10,959 nucleotides of DNA from Dehalococcoidia bacterium. Its GTDB lineage: Bacteria; Chloroflexota; Dehalococcoidia; Dehalococcoidales; BS750m-G39. Under the pieces are notes generated by a model that saw nothing but the letters and a program-made list of their open reading frames with translations, had not been told where the DNA came from and searched no databases. Below, one piece after another: positions 1 through 5,655 of this stretch. The stretch lies in NCBI GenBank assembly GCA_030640325.1, contig DAOWJM010000032.1, positions 1 through 10,959 of the forward strand. Reading direction: 5' to 3'. Each line of letters opens with the position of its first letter. Within the stretch, counting starts at the first letter, position 1. The position numbers and the translations under genes are program-made.

Positions 1-31
1 CATGCTCGTCTGCCAATTCCGACACTCCCCC
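1..31 (-). tRNA. tRNA-Leu, 5' part (copy 1), cut by the window edge
   Basis: Read on the minus strand from 31 down to 1, the sequence matches the 5' part of a bacterial tRNA-Leu: a 7-base acceptor strand GGGGGAG (31-25), UG at positions 8-9, and a D-arm with the UCG/CGA stem and the AAUUGG loop typical of leucine tRNAs. The start of the anticodon stem (CAUG) is the last thing visible. The 3' half, including the anticodon, lies outside the window, so integrity cannot be judged. The acceptor strand differs by one base from copy 2 at 1049-1043 (GGGGAAG). The bases further upstream differ from those of copy 2, so its promoter would be different DNA. The -10-like hexamers seen there (minus strand, 46-56) are weak. 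Confidence 0.72.
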
Positions 32-39
32 ATATGGCA
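1..39. repeat. Direct repeat, left copy (candidate att site)
   Basis: This 39-base block matches 1019-1057 in the same orientation at 37 of 39 positions, with differences at 27 and 36. It covers the tRNA-Leu 5' part plus 8 bases beyond the tRNA 5' end. Similarity stops after 39. It may continue to the left beyond the window. A tRNA-overlapping direct repeat next to a recombinase fragment is the usual mark of integration by a tyrosine recombinase. The attachment-site role is inferred. Confidence 0.75.
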
Positions 40-84
40 AGTTGTTTAATATTTTAGCATATTGCTTAACACTATTGTAGCTTC

Positions 85-113
85 TTGACACCCATTACTT
101 ATGGGCATATCAT
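85..113 (+). promoter_or_regulatory. Sigma-70-type promoter of the 135-836 gene
   Basis: A consensus -35 TTGACA (85-90) is followed after exactly 17 bases by TATCAT (108-113), a 5/6 match to the -10 consensus. Transcription would start near 120, giving a leader of about 15 bases that still contains GAGG at 123-126. The spacer holds an inverted repeat, CCCAT-5-ATGGG (91-105), between the two hexamers, where a repressor could act. That operator role is only a suggestion. Confidence 0.7.
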
Positions 114-134
114 GATACTGCTGAGGCAGAAGAT

Positions 135-836
135 ATGTGGAAGAAATTGAAGAAGTGGAAGAATTTAACCAAACACTGGAAACCGTTAGCTATAGGCTTA
201 GGTTCAGCGGTGTTCCTTTTACTTGTTTTCTCATTTGTGCCTATCATGCGGGTCTCTTACGTGGTTGAAGAGATGTATCAGGCTATAGAGACCTATTATG
301 TCAGAGAAAGCTATACCGTGCAGGAACCTTATACAGTCATGGAGCCCTATACGGACATCGAAATCTACTGTGAAGAGGAGCCCTGCGAGAGATATGTTCC
401 AATTGACTATTCAGTAATTGGTGGAGAGGGTTATAACTATCCTGGTGGTACAGGGTGCGGTGTTGAATTATATATCAAGAACACAGACGTAATAGGCGGC
501 ACTTTTAACGTGGAATTCCTTCTAATATTACGAGAAGGCGTAACCACCACAATAGCTGGGTCAAAATATATAGCGGCAGGTAGCACGAAAAGAGTCGTAG
601 CATCCTACGAACGTGCACCTTTGAAAACCCCGTATTCCTTTACATATTCTGTTACTGCTCCAACAAAGCCCAATCCGACATATAGAGAGGTAGAGGTTAT
701 TAAGTATCGACCAGTAATAGAGTATGGGGAGGTTACCAAGTACAGATTTGTCCCCGAAGAGGTGACTGTATTGAAGACGCGAACCGTAACAGGCTATAAA
801 AGGGTTTCCTTGCTGAAGTATTTAATAAACTACTAA
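135..836 (+). CDS. Membrane-anchored protein with Tyr-rich repeat tracts, unknown function
   Basis: I do not recognise a named family. The 233-residue protein has a short basic N-terminus (many Lys in residues 3-17) followed by one hydrophobic segment at about 19-38, consistent with an uncleaved N-terminal anchor and an outside body. Residues 42-88 form a Tyr-based repeat with a period near six (YTVQEP, YTVMEP, YTDIEI), rich in Glu and ending with a Cys pair (C79, C84). Residues 90-180 look like a compact beta domain. Residues 183-233 form a second Tyr/Val repeat tract rich in Lys and Arg. The two tracts, opposite in charge, could pair as a beta stalk; this is inference. The ATG is supported by GAGG eight bases upstream and by a strong promoter. 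The gene lies between two tRNA-Leu-derived repeats, so it is probably cargo of an integrated element. Its 3' end overlaps the integrase fragment by 15 bases, tail to tail. Confidence 0.8.
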   Translation: MWKKLKKWKNLTKHWKPLAIGLGSAVFLLLVFSFVPIMRVSYVVEEMYQAIETYYVRESYTVQEPYTVMEPYTDIEIYCEEEPCERYVPIDYSVIGGEGYNYPGGTGCGVELYIKNTDVIGGTFNVEFLLILREGVTTTIAGSKYIAAGSTKRVVASYERAPLKTPYSFTYSVTAPTKPNPTYREVEVIKYRPVIEYGEVTKYRFVPEEVTVLKTRTVTGYKRVSLLKYLINY

Positions 837-1010
837 GCCCTTCTTGTTAGCGAGGAACCTATTTATACCATCAGGAGTGAAGGCGTAGTTTTCTATAAGG
901 GGTGTGATGCATTGCCTGTAAAATGCTATTGTGTGGGGGGCTATGCCATGTCTACGAGATTTGAGGAACTGACTTAGAAGTTGCTTAACATTTGAATTGG
1001 CATTTCCCAA

Positions 1011-1049
1011 TCCTAAATCATGCTCGTCTGCCAATTCCGACACTTCCCC
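1011..1049 (-). pseudogene. tRNA-Leu(UAG) 5' part (copy 2), disrupted
   Basis: Reading from 1049 downward: acceptor strand GGGGAAG, UG, a D-arm with UCG/CGA stem and leucine-type AAUUGG loop, then anticodon stem CAUGA and loop UUUAGGA with anticodon UAG at 1015-1013. After the loop the match fails: UUGGG pairs poorly with CAUGA, and no T-arm or matching acceptor 3' strand (CUUCCCC) follows. The fragment therefore lost its 3' half at or just after the anticodon loop and runs into integrase sequence. A TATAAT box at 1065-1060 sits where a tRNA promoter is expected, so this end probably keeps the original chromosomal promoter. Confidence 0.72.
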
Positions 1050-1057
1050 ATATAGCA
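1019..1057. repeat. Direct repeat, right copy (candidate att site)
   Basis: This is the partner of 1-39, at 37/39 identity in the same orientation. The tRNA-like sequence extends leftward to 1011 through the anticodon loop, the likeliest crossover zone, but the matching part of copy 1 lies outside the window. A perfect 9-base inverted repeat (994-1002 with 1029-1037) spans this end. Confidence 0.72.
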
Positions 1058-1059
1058 TC

Positions 1060-1065
1060 ATTATA
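1060..1065 (-). promoter_or_regulatory. -10 box of the tRNA-Leu(UAG) copy 2
   Basis: A perfect TATAAT on the minus strand lies 10 bases before the mature tRNA 5' end (1049). No good -35 is seen at 16-18 bases upstream, inside the 3' end of ade, so the call rests on one hexamer and its position. Confidence 0.45.
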
Positions 1066-1075
1066 TCCCATTGGG

Positions 1076-2761
1076 CTACACTTCTACCACTCCCCGGTCG
1101 GTGAGCCTGATTTCAGGGATTACCGGCAAAGCCAGGAACGAGAGAGTGGCAAATGGTGAAGATAGTGTCGTTCCCAGCTCAGCGGCTATCCGCTCCAGTC
1201 TCTCCAATTTACTGACTACTACCTCCAGCGGCTCATCAGATAATAGTCCAGCAATGGGTAGAGCTAGGCTGGCTAATACCTCGCCCTCGGCAGCAGCCAC
1301 CAGACCACCTTGTAGCCGTTCAATCTCCTTAATGGCGGTGAACATATCCTCATCGTTGGTGCCTACAGCAATGATGTTATGAGAATCGTGGGCAATAGAT
1401 GAAGCCAGAGCCCCTCTGTTTAAGCCGAATCCGGCAACCAAACCCACACCTATGTTGCCCGTAGCCTTATGCCTCTCCACTACCACCAGCTTCAGAATAT
1501 CCCTCCCCGTATCAGGCATAATAGTCCCGTGGGTAGCCTTGATTTTCTCTATCCTCTTCCGAGTGATTATCTGACCGGGGACAATCTCAATAATCGGCTC
1601 AGCTTCCCCTGAAGGTGAGAGCCTTAGTGCCTCTATATTGAAAGGCAGAATATTCACGGTATTGGTCGGTCCTTTGCCAGTGGGTTGATGCCAGGGGAAT
1701 AGCGGCTTCCCTTCTTTAGCTACCAATTGACCTCGGTAGAAAACCATGTCTATTTGCAACCGGGATAAATCACTGAGCACAATTAAATCAGCCATATAGC
1801 CAGGGGCTACCGCCCCCAGCCCGTCCAGCCTGAAATAATCTGCCGGATTGATAGTAGCTAGCTGAATAGCCCGCACCGGGTCAAGCCCCTGACGAATTGC
1901 CTTTCGCACTACAGCATCAATATCACCGTCCCTCAGCAGGTCAACACAACTGCGGTCATCGACGACAAACATGCACCTTTTGTAGGTTTTATCGGTGACC
2001 AGGGGCAGCAAGGCATCCAGGTTTTTCTCTGAAGAGCCTTCCCTGATCATGATAAACATGCCCTGCCTCAGCTTCTCTCTTGCTTCCTCAATAGAGACAG
2101 ATTCGTGGTCGGAGAGAATGCCAGCGGCGATATAGGCGCTGAGGTCTTTCCCGGCGACACCGGGAGCATGACCATCAATAATCCTCCCCTTGGCAAAGCC
2201 GATTTTTCTCAGAACCGTCTCGTCACCACCGAGAACACCGGGGAAATTCATTACCTCACCCAACCCGATGCAGTCCTTCCACCCTAGAAGCTGACGAATA
2301 TCTTCAGCACCGAGGCTGGCTCCTGAGGTTTCCAAGTGAGTAGCTGGCACACAGGAAGGAGCCATCAGGAACAGATCAAAGGGCAAACGGCGGGCGTGGT
2401 TCAACACATACCTTATGCCCTCCAGACCGCAGACATTGGCTATCTCATGGAGGTCAGTAATCAAGGTGGTAGTGCCGTGAGGCACCACTGCCCTGGCATA
2501 TTGACCTATATCAAGCATAGAGCTCTCGGGATGAATATGCCCATTGATAAGACCAGGCGCAATATATTTGCCCCCCAAATCCAGAACCTGTTTCGCCTGG
2601 TGGTAGTCCCCCACCCCGGCTATCCTATCCCCACAAATAGCCACATTGCCAGGTTCAATCTCACCGCTAAAGACATTGACTACCTCGGCATCGGTCAAGA
2701 GCAGGTCTGCGGGAAGCTCCCCTTTAGCTACTGAGATTAAGCGAGCCAGTTTGGTTGGCAT
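1076..2761 (-). CDS. ade: Adenine deaminase
   Basis: This enzyme hydrolyses adenine to hypoxanthine and ammonia (EC 3.5.4.2) in the cytoplasm and belongs to the amidohydrolase superfamily. The 561-residue length fits the bacterial Ade family. The metal-binding H-x-H is at 75-77 in GLINGHIHPESSM. Further family landmarks are DLHEI (103-107), GLGEVMN (167-172), DGHAPG (196-201) and SDHES (217-221). The Asp pair at 268-269 (VVDDR) is also seen. After the barrel comes a second conserved domain, with G-T-N-D-E-D near residue 465. The start ATG overlaps the hpt stop by one base (TAATG), so the two genes are probably translationally coupled. The pairing makes metabolic sense because Ade yields hypoxanthine, the substrate of Hpt. 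The gene ends 26 bases before the tRNA-Leu fragment, so it marks the chromosomal side of the island. No truncation is seen. Confidence 0.95.
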   Translation of the reverse strand: MPTKLARLISVAKGELPADLLLTDAEVVNVFSGEIEPGNVAICGDRIAGVGDYHQAKQVLDLGGKYIAPGLINGHIHPESSMLDIGQYARAVVPHGTTTLITDLHEIANVCGLEGIRYVLNHARRLPFDLFLMAPSCVPATHLETSGASLGAEDIRQLLGWKDCIGLGEVMNFPGVLGGDETVLRKIGFAKGRIIDGHAPGVAGKDLSAYIAAGILSDHESVSIEEAREKLRQGMFIMIREGSSEKNLDALLPLVTDKTYKRCMFVVDDRSCVDLLRDGDIDAVVRKAIRQGLDPVRAIQLATINPADYFRLDGLGAVAPGYMADLIVLSDLSRLQIDMVFYRGQLVAKEGKPLFPWHQPTGKGPTNTVNILPFNIEALRLSPSGEAEPIIEIVPGQIITRKRIEKIKATHGTIMPDTGRDILKLVVVERHKATGNIGVGLVAGFGLNRGALASSIAHDSHNIIAVGTNDEDMFTAIKEIERLQGGLVAAAEGEVLASLALPIAGLLSDEPLEVVVSKLERLERIAAELGTTLSSPFATLSFLALPVIPEIRLTDRGVVEV

Positions 2762-3294
2762 TAACCCTCATTCTCCAAAACACATATATCGGGAAGGTAG
2801 CGAAACTTCTCATCCCAATCCAAGCCATAGCCAACTATAAACTTATCAGGAACAGTTAACCCACGGTAATCAATAGTAACCGGAGTCTTTCGCCGTGATG
2901 GCTTATCAGTCAGAGCACAGAGCCTCAAAGAGGCAGGCTTTTTCTTGCCCAGATAATCTAAAAGAAAACCAGTAGTGAGACCGGTATCTACTATGTCCTC
3001 AATGACCAAAATGTGCCTGCCTCTAACTTCAGACTGGAGACCCTGCACCACTTTAATCTTCCCTGAACTCTTTCTGCCGCCCCCATAGCTGGATAGCCTG
3101 ATAAATTCCACCTCCAGCGGGAAATCAAGAAGCCGAATAAGGTCAGCCATGAACATAAAGGAACCCTTGAGAACCCCTATCAAAATGGGGTGCTTGCCGA
3201 GGTAATCCTGCCTGATTTCAGCCGCCAGCTTGCTGACTGTGGCCTCTATCTCCTCACTGGTGAAAAGGATACTGAGTTTAGATTGAGAACCCAT
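2761..3294 (-). CDS. hpt: Hypoxanthine (guanine) phosphoribosyltransferase
   Basis: This enzyme transfers phosphoribose from PRPP to hypoxanthine or guanine, giving IMP or GMP (EC 2.4.2.8), in cytoplasmic purine salvage. All landmarks are visible in 177 residues, the usual bacterial size. They are the GVLKGSF pyrophosphate loop (40-46), the flexible-loop SSYGG (68-72), the PRPP motif VIEDIVDTG (97-105), and the base-pocket stretch FIVGYGLDW (152-160) followed by RYLP (165-168). The ATG at 3294 is the only reasonable start, and the Shine-Dalgarno signal is weak. A good promoter (TGGACA-17-TATAAT) lies just upstream and would start transcription only about 5 bases before the ATG. The gene therefore seems transcribed separately from the importer genes before it, together with ade. 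Confidence 0.95.
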   Translation of the reverse strand: MGSQSKLSILFTSEEIEATVSKLAAEIRQDYLGKHPILIGVLKGSFMFMADLIRLLDFPLEVEFIRLSSYGGGRKSSGKIKVVQGLQSEVRGRHILVIEDIVDTGLTTGFLLDYLGKKKPASLRLCALTDKPSRRKTPVTIDYRGLTVPDKFIVGYGLDWDEKFRYLPDICVLENEG

Positions 3295-3305
3295 AGCTAC
3301 CTGAG

Positions 3306-3334
3306 ATTATAGTCCTTGCCTCAAATCCTGTCCA
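3306..3334 (-). promoter_or_regulatory. Promoter of the hpt-ade operon
   Basis: On the minus strand a -35 TGGACA (3334-3329; 5/6 to consensus) is followed by 17 bases and a perfect TATAAT (3311-3306). It sits in the 47-base gap between the importer ATPase and hpt. The predicted start near 3299 leaves a leader of about 5 bases, so hpt mRNA would be almost leaderless. Confidence 0.62.
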
Positions 3335-3341
3335 CCAGAGG

Positions 3342-4142
3342 TTACTGCCGTTTGATAGCACTCCCCTTGGGCATAACCACTATATGAGGAACACCGGTTA
3401 GCGGATGCTGTTCCACCCTAACCGATGCCGAAAATACCTCGCTTATTCTAGCCTCGGTTAAAACCTGAGTCGGGGTTCCGTCAGCCCAAACCCTGCCCTC
3501 TTTGAGCAAGATTAAGCGGTCAAAGTAAAGAGATGCCAGGTTAAGGTCATGCATAGCGGCAATGACAGTAAGCCCCCGTCCCATATTGAGACCTCTCACC
3601 AGCTCCAGGATTTCCATCTGGTGGGCGATATCCAGATGCACTGTGGGCTCATCAAGGAGCAGCAGCTTGGGCTGCTGAGCTAGCGCCATAGCCAGGATAA
3701 CCTTCTGCCGTTCCCCTCCGCTTAGTTCATCAAAACGACGCTGCGCCAGTTCCCTGATACCAACCAATTCTAGAGCATCATTGACCACTCGCCTATCGGC
3801 CTCACTTTCCTCAGCCAAGGCTCTGAGGAAGGGAGTCCTCCCCAGCATCACTACCTCGCTGGTGGTAAAGGCAAAGGGCATATGAAATTGTTGTGGCACC
3901 ACGGCTACATTGCGGGCTATAGACTTTCGGCTCAACTGGCTTATGCTAGAGCCATCAAGCTTGATTTCCCCTTGAGCGGGCTTCAAGATGCCGCTGGCTA
4001 GCTTAAGTAGGGTAGTCTTGCCCGAGCCATTGGGACCAAGTAAGCCCACCATCTCACCAGCCTTAATGGAAAGGTCGATATTATGCAAAACCAGCCCATC
4101 AAGGTATGAGAAGTAAACCTGGCGAAACTGCAAGCCGACCAT
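3342..4142 (-). CDS. ABC transporter ATPase, corrinoid (BtuD/FecE) type
   Basis: This is the ATP-hydrolysing subunit of an importer of the iron-siderophore/vitamin B12 class, acting at the inner face of the membrane. In 266 residues it has a complete nucleotide-binding domain: Walker A GPNGSGKT (36-43), Q-loop VVPQQ (81-85), signature LSGGE (140-144), Walker B LLLLDEP (160-166), D-loop HLD (169-171) and a switch His in AAMHDLNLAS. The DLNLA stretch after the switch His is typical of the FecE/BtuD/FhuC group. Its ATG overlaps the permease stop by one base (TGATG), with GGAG 11 bases upstream, so translation is probably coupled. The family also carries haem and siderophores. A corrinoid substrate is inferred from the cobalamin riboswitch ahead of the operon. 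Confidence 0.92.
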   Translation of the reverse strand: MVGLQFRQVYFSYLDGLVLHNIDLSIKAGEMVGLLGPNGSGKTTLLKLASGILKPAQGEIKLDGSSISQLSRKSIARNVAVVPQQFHMPFAFTTSEVVMLGRTPFLRALAEESEADRRVVNDALELVGIRELAQRRFDELSGGERQKVILAMALAQQPKLLLLDEPTVHLDIAHQMEILELVRGLNMGRGLTVIAAMHDLNLASLYFDRLILLKEGRVWADGTPTQVLTEARISEVFSASVRVEQHPLTGVPHIVVMPKGSAIKRQ

Positions 4143-5200
4143 CAGAAAGCATACTCCTTCCTAGTACGCCTTAGTAGGTAAAGGAAAAAGGGAGCTCCAA
4201 TAATGGCAGTAATAATCCCCACCGGGATTTCTATCGGAGCCATGATGGTGCGAGCTAAAAGGTCAGCAATAATTACAAAGGCACCCCCGCCCAGCGCCGA
4301 AGCTGGCAGGAGAAATCGATGGTCAGGTCCAAAGCTCAAGCGCACAGCATGAGGCACTACCAGCCCAACAAAACCAACCAAACCACTAATAGAAACCGCC
4401 GCTGCGGTGAGCAGGGAGCCCAAAGCCAGGATAAGTATTTTATCCCTCTCAACCTCAACACCCAAATAGGCAGCCCCCTCTTCCCCCAGGGAAAGAGCAT
4501 TCAGATGGAAAGCAAAAAATCGGGCGACGATAATACCACCGATGACCAGTGGGGTAATAACAGCTATCTGCTCCCAGCCGGTTACTGAGATATGACCCAG
4601 AAGGAAGGAATAAACTGAGTGGAGATTTAGCTGTAGGCGGTCGCTTATTGATATCAAAAGTGCCATAATTGCTGCCATTAAGGAGCTGACTACCACCCCA
4701 GCTAAGAGCATACTTATGATAGGCGTCTTGCCCCCCACCCGCGCCAGATTATAGACCAGGAACACTGTAGCCAAGGCACCACAAAAGGCGGCTACCGGCA
4801 CCAGACCAAAGCCTAGGAAAGCCAGATTTATCGGCAGTAACATAGCTATGGTAGCCCCCAAAGCAGCTCCGGCTGAGGTGCCTATGATGTAAGGGTCAGC
4901 CATAGGATTACGCAGTAACCCTTGAAATAGTACCCCAGCCGTAGCCAGAGCCATTCCAACCAGTGCCCCGCCGATTACCCGAGGCAGCCTAATCTGGAAA
5001 ATTATCGTTTCCTCTGCCGCCCTCCACGTGGATGGAAAATCAAAAACAGCCACCTTATTAAGAGCCATCCTTAATATATCAGGTAAAGAGATAGATACTG
5101 CTCCAAAGGCGCTAGCCAGAAATAATGAGGCTATCAGGCTGACTCCCAGCAGGGACAAAACCAAGATTAGCTTCTTACGGCGTCTCAATTTAATAAACAC
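4142..5200 (-). CDS. ABC transporter permease, FecCD/BtuC family (probable corrinoid importer)
   Basis: This is the membrane subunit of the importer. The 352 residues fit the family length and read as about ten hydrophobic segments, the first at roughly 11-33. Family landmarks are RLPRV (71-75), GVLFQG (89-94) and RNPMADPYIIGTSAGA (97-112), with the conserved late segment SGLVGFVGLVVPHAVR. The first codon is GTG (5200-5198) with GGTGA directly before it, which is too close for an ideal ribosome site. The in-frame TTG at 5188 lies 11 bases after GGTGAG and is a possible alternative start. A cobalamin aptamer and intrinsic terminator precede the gene, so expression should fall when corrinoid is plentiful. 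No binding protein (BtuF) gene accompanies it. It must be encoded elsewhere or be shared. Confidence 0.92.
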   Translation of the reverse strand: MFIKLRRRKKLILVLSLLGVSLIASLFLASAFGAVSISLPDILRMALNKVAVFDFPSTWRAAEETIIFQIRLPRVIGGALVGMALATAGVLFQGLLRNPMADPYIIGTSAGAALGATIAMLLPINLAFLGFGLVPVAAFCGALATVFLVYNLARVGGKTPIISMLLAGVVVSSLMAAIMALLISISDRLQLNLHSVYSFLLGHISVTGWEQIAVITPLVIGGIIVARFFAFHLNALSLGEEGAAYLGVEVERDKILILALGSLLTAAAVSISGLVGFVGLVVPHAVRLSFGPDHRFLLPASALGGGAFVIIADLLARTIMAPIEIPVGIITAIIGAPFFLYLLRRTRKEYAF

Positions 5201-5250
5201 TCACCAAACAGAAGATGTGTTAGCTTAAATCATCAATCTATAATTAATAT

Positions 5251-5282
5251 AAAAATCCCCTCGTCTGCAGAACAAGGGGATT
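5251..5282 (-). terminator. Intrinsic terminator of the riboswitch expression platform
   Basis: On the minus strand an 8-base perfect stem (AATCCCCT at 5282-5275 with AGGGGATT at 5261-5254) encloses a 13-base loop and is followed by a U-rich run (UUUUUAUAUU). It sits between the cobalamin aptamer and the permease start, so it should end transcription early when the aptamer is ligand-bound. An antiterminator pairing partner was not worked out. Confidence 0.8.
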
Positions 5283-5327
5283 CCCATCATCCATAATCTG
5301 CCCCCCTTCTCCGCGGAGGCGGCGAAG

Positions 5328-5450
5328 ACTAGGGGCTGGTGTTCTGACTTATGAGGTCTAAAGCCTCAATCACAGCAGGCGGGACTGTGCCGGATTTCCA
5401 CCGCGCTTGCCTTCCATTTAAGCCCTCGCTCGTGCTCGGGCACCCCTATA
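5328..5450 (-). promoter_or_regulatory. Cobalamin riboswitch aptamer
   Basis: Reading the minus strand, the parts appear in the expected order. The closing stem P1 pairs UAGGGG (5448-5443) with CCCCUA (5335-5330). The core segment follows, with GGTGGAAATCCGGCAC then AGTCCCGCC (about 5404-5378). The B12-box-like AGTCAGAACACCAGCC (5349-5334) comes at the 3' side. These match the adenosylcobalamin/cobalamin aptamer consensus well, though the segment after CCCGCC reads TGCTGTGA where the usual form is ACTGT. The aptamer lies downstream of a promoter at 5470-5498 and upstream of the terminator at 5251-5282, the order of a transcription-attenuating OFF switch for the importer. The preferred corrinoid form cannot be told by eye. 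Confidence 0.9.
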
Positions 5451-5469
5451 ATTCTATTCAGTTTCACTC

Positions 5470-5498
5470 AGCATATCAAAAAGGCAAACCAAAGTCAA
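5470..5498 (-). promoter_or_regulatory. Promoter of the corrinoid importer operon
   Basis: The minus strand shows TTGACT (5498-5493), a 17-base spacer and TATGCT (5475-5470). The expected start near 5463 is about 15 bases before the aptamer's closing stem, which fits a riboswitch leader. Confidence 0.65.
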
Positions 5499-5655
5499 CT
5501 CAACTTACTTGATTTAGCCATCAACAGCAGATATACTCTTCAATTGATTTGCTGCGTGAAACATACCGTAGAACAAGGGCTTAACTCCAGGGCAAACCTC
5601 CTCGCTTTTTCAGCGTTTTCAAAATCTAATCTTTTCTACGGGAAGGAAGAGCAGA
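5499..5655. other. Upstream region of the RdhA-like gene, no clear promoter
   Basis: This is the rest of the divergent intergenic region. Apart from the GGAAGG ribosome site (5641-5646), I see no convincing plus-strand -35/-10 pair, no riboswitch and no repeat. The TTGATT near 5544 lacks a good -10 at the right distance. Confidence 0.4.

Larger units (their letters stand above)
822..1061 (-). pseudogene. Truncated tyrosine recombinase (phage integrase N-terminal domain only)
   Basis: The frame gives 79 residues, but the first 17 are a read-through of the tRNA-Leu fragment, and the ATG at 1061-1059 overlaps that tRNA's TATAAT box. The recombinase-like part starts around 1000 and could use the TTG at 1010-1008. 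Residues 25-75 resemble the SAM-like, core-binding N-terminal domain of tyrosine recombinases: a helix with FLKSRR, then the TIAFYRQC segment, then a helix with INRFLANKKG. The whole catalytic domain (R...H-x-x-R...Y) is missing. The stop at 822-824 falls inside the end of the convergent gene, so a deletion probably joined the two. A fragment this short cannot recombine DNA. An integrase next to a tRNA-based attachment site is the standard layout of an integrative element. The assignment rests on pattern similarity over about 50 residues. Confidence 0.65.

Noticed and set aside
960..1049. Copy 2 as a complete functional tRNA-Leu
   Set aside because: The 3' side of the anticodon stem pairs badly, no T-arm fits, and no acceptor strand matching GGGGAAG occurs at the required distance.
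1..1057. CRISPR or tandem-repeat array from the repeated 39-base block
   Set aside because: Only two copies occur, about 1 kb apart, and both are explained by tRNA-Leu sequence.
1011..1061. Integrase N-terminus reading VSELADEHDLG as genuine protein
   Set aside because: This peptide is a translation of the tRNA-Leu acceptor and D-arm, a common misannotation pattern, and the ATG overlaps the tRNA -10 box.
5028..5228. Plus-strand open frame of 66 codons at the start of the permease gene
   Set aside because: It is antisense to a clear FecCD-family permease and has no recognisable domain or ribosome site.
5328..5450. Cobalamin riboswitch controlling the RdhA-like gene
   Set aside because: The aptamer parts read in order only on the minus strand, while the RdhA-like gene is on the plus strand. 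Any link is functional, not cis control.
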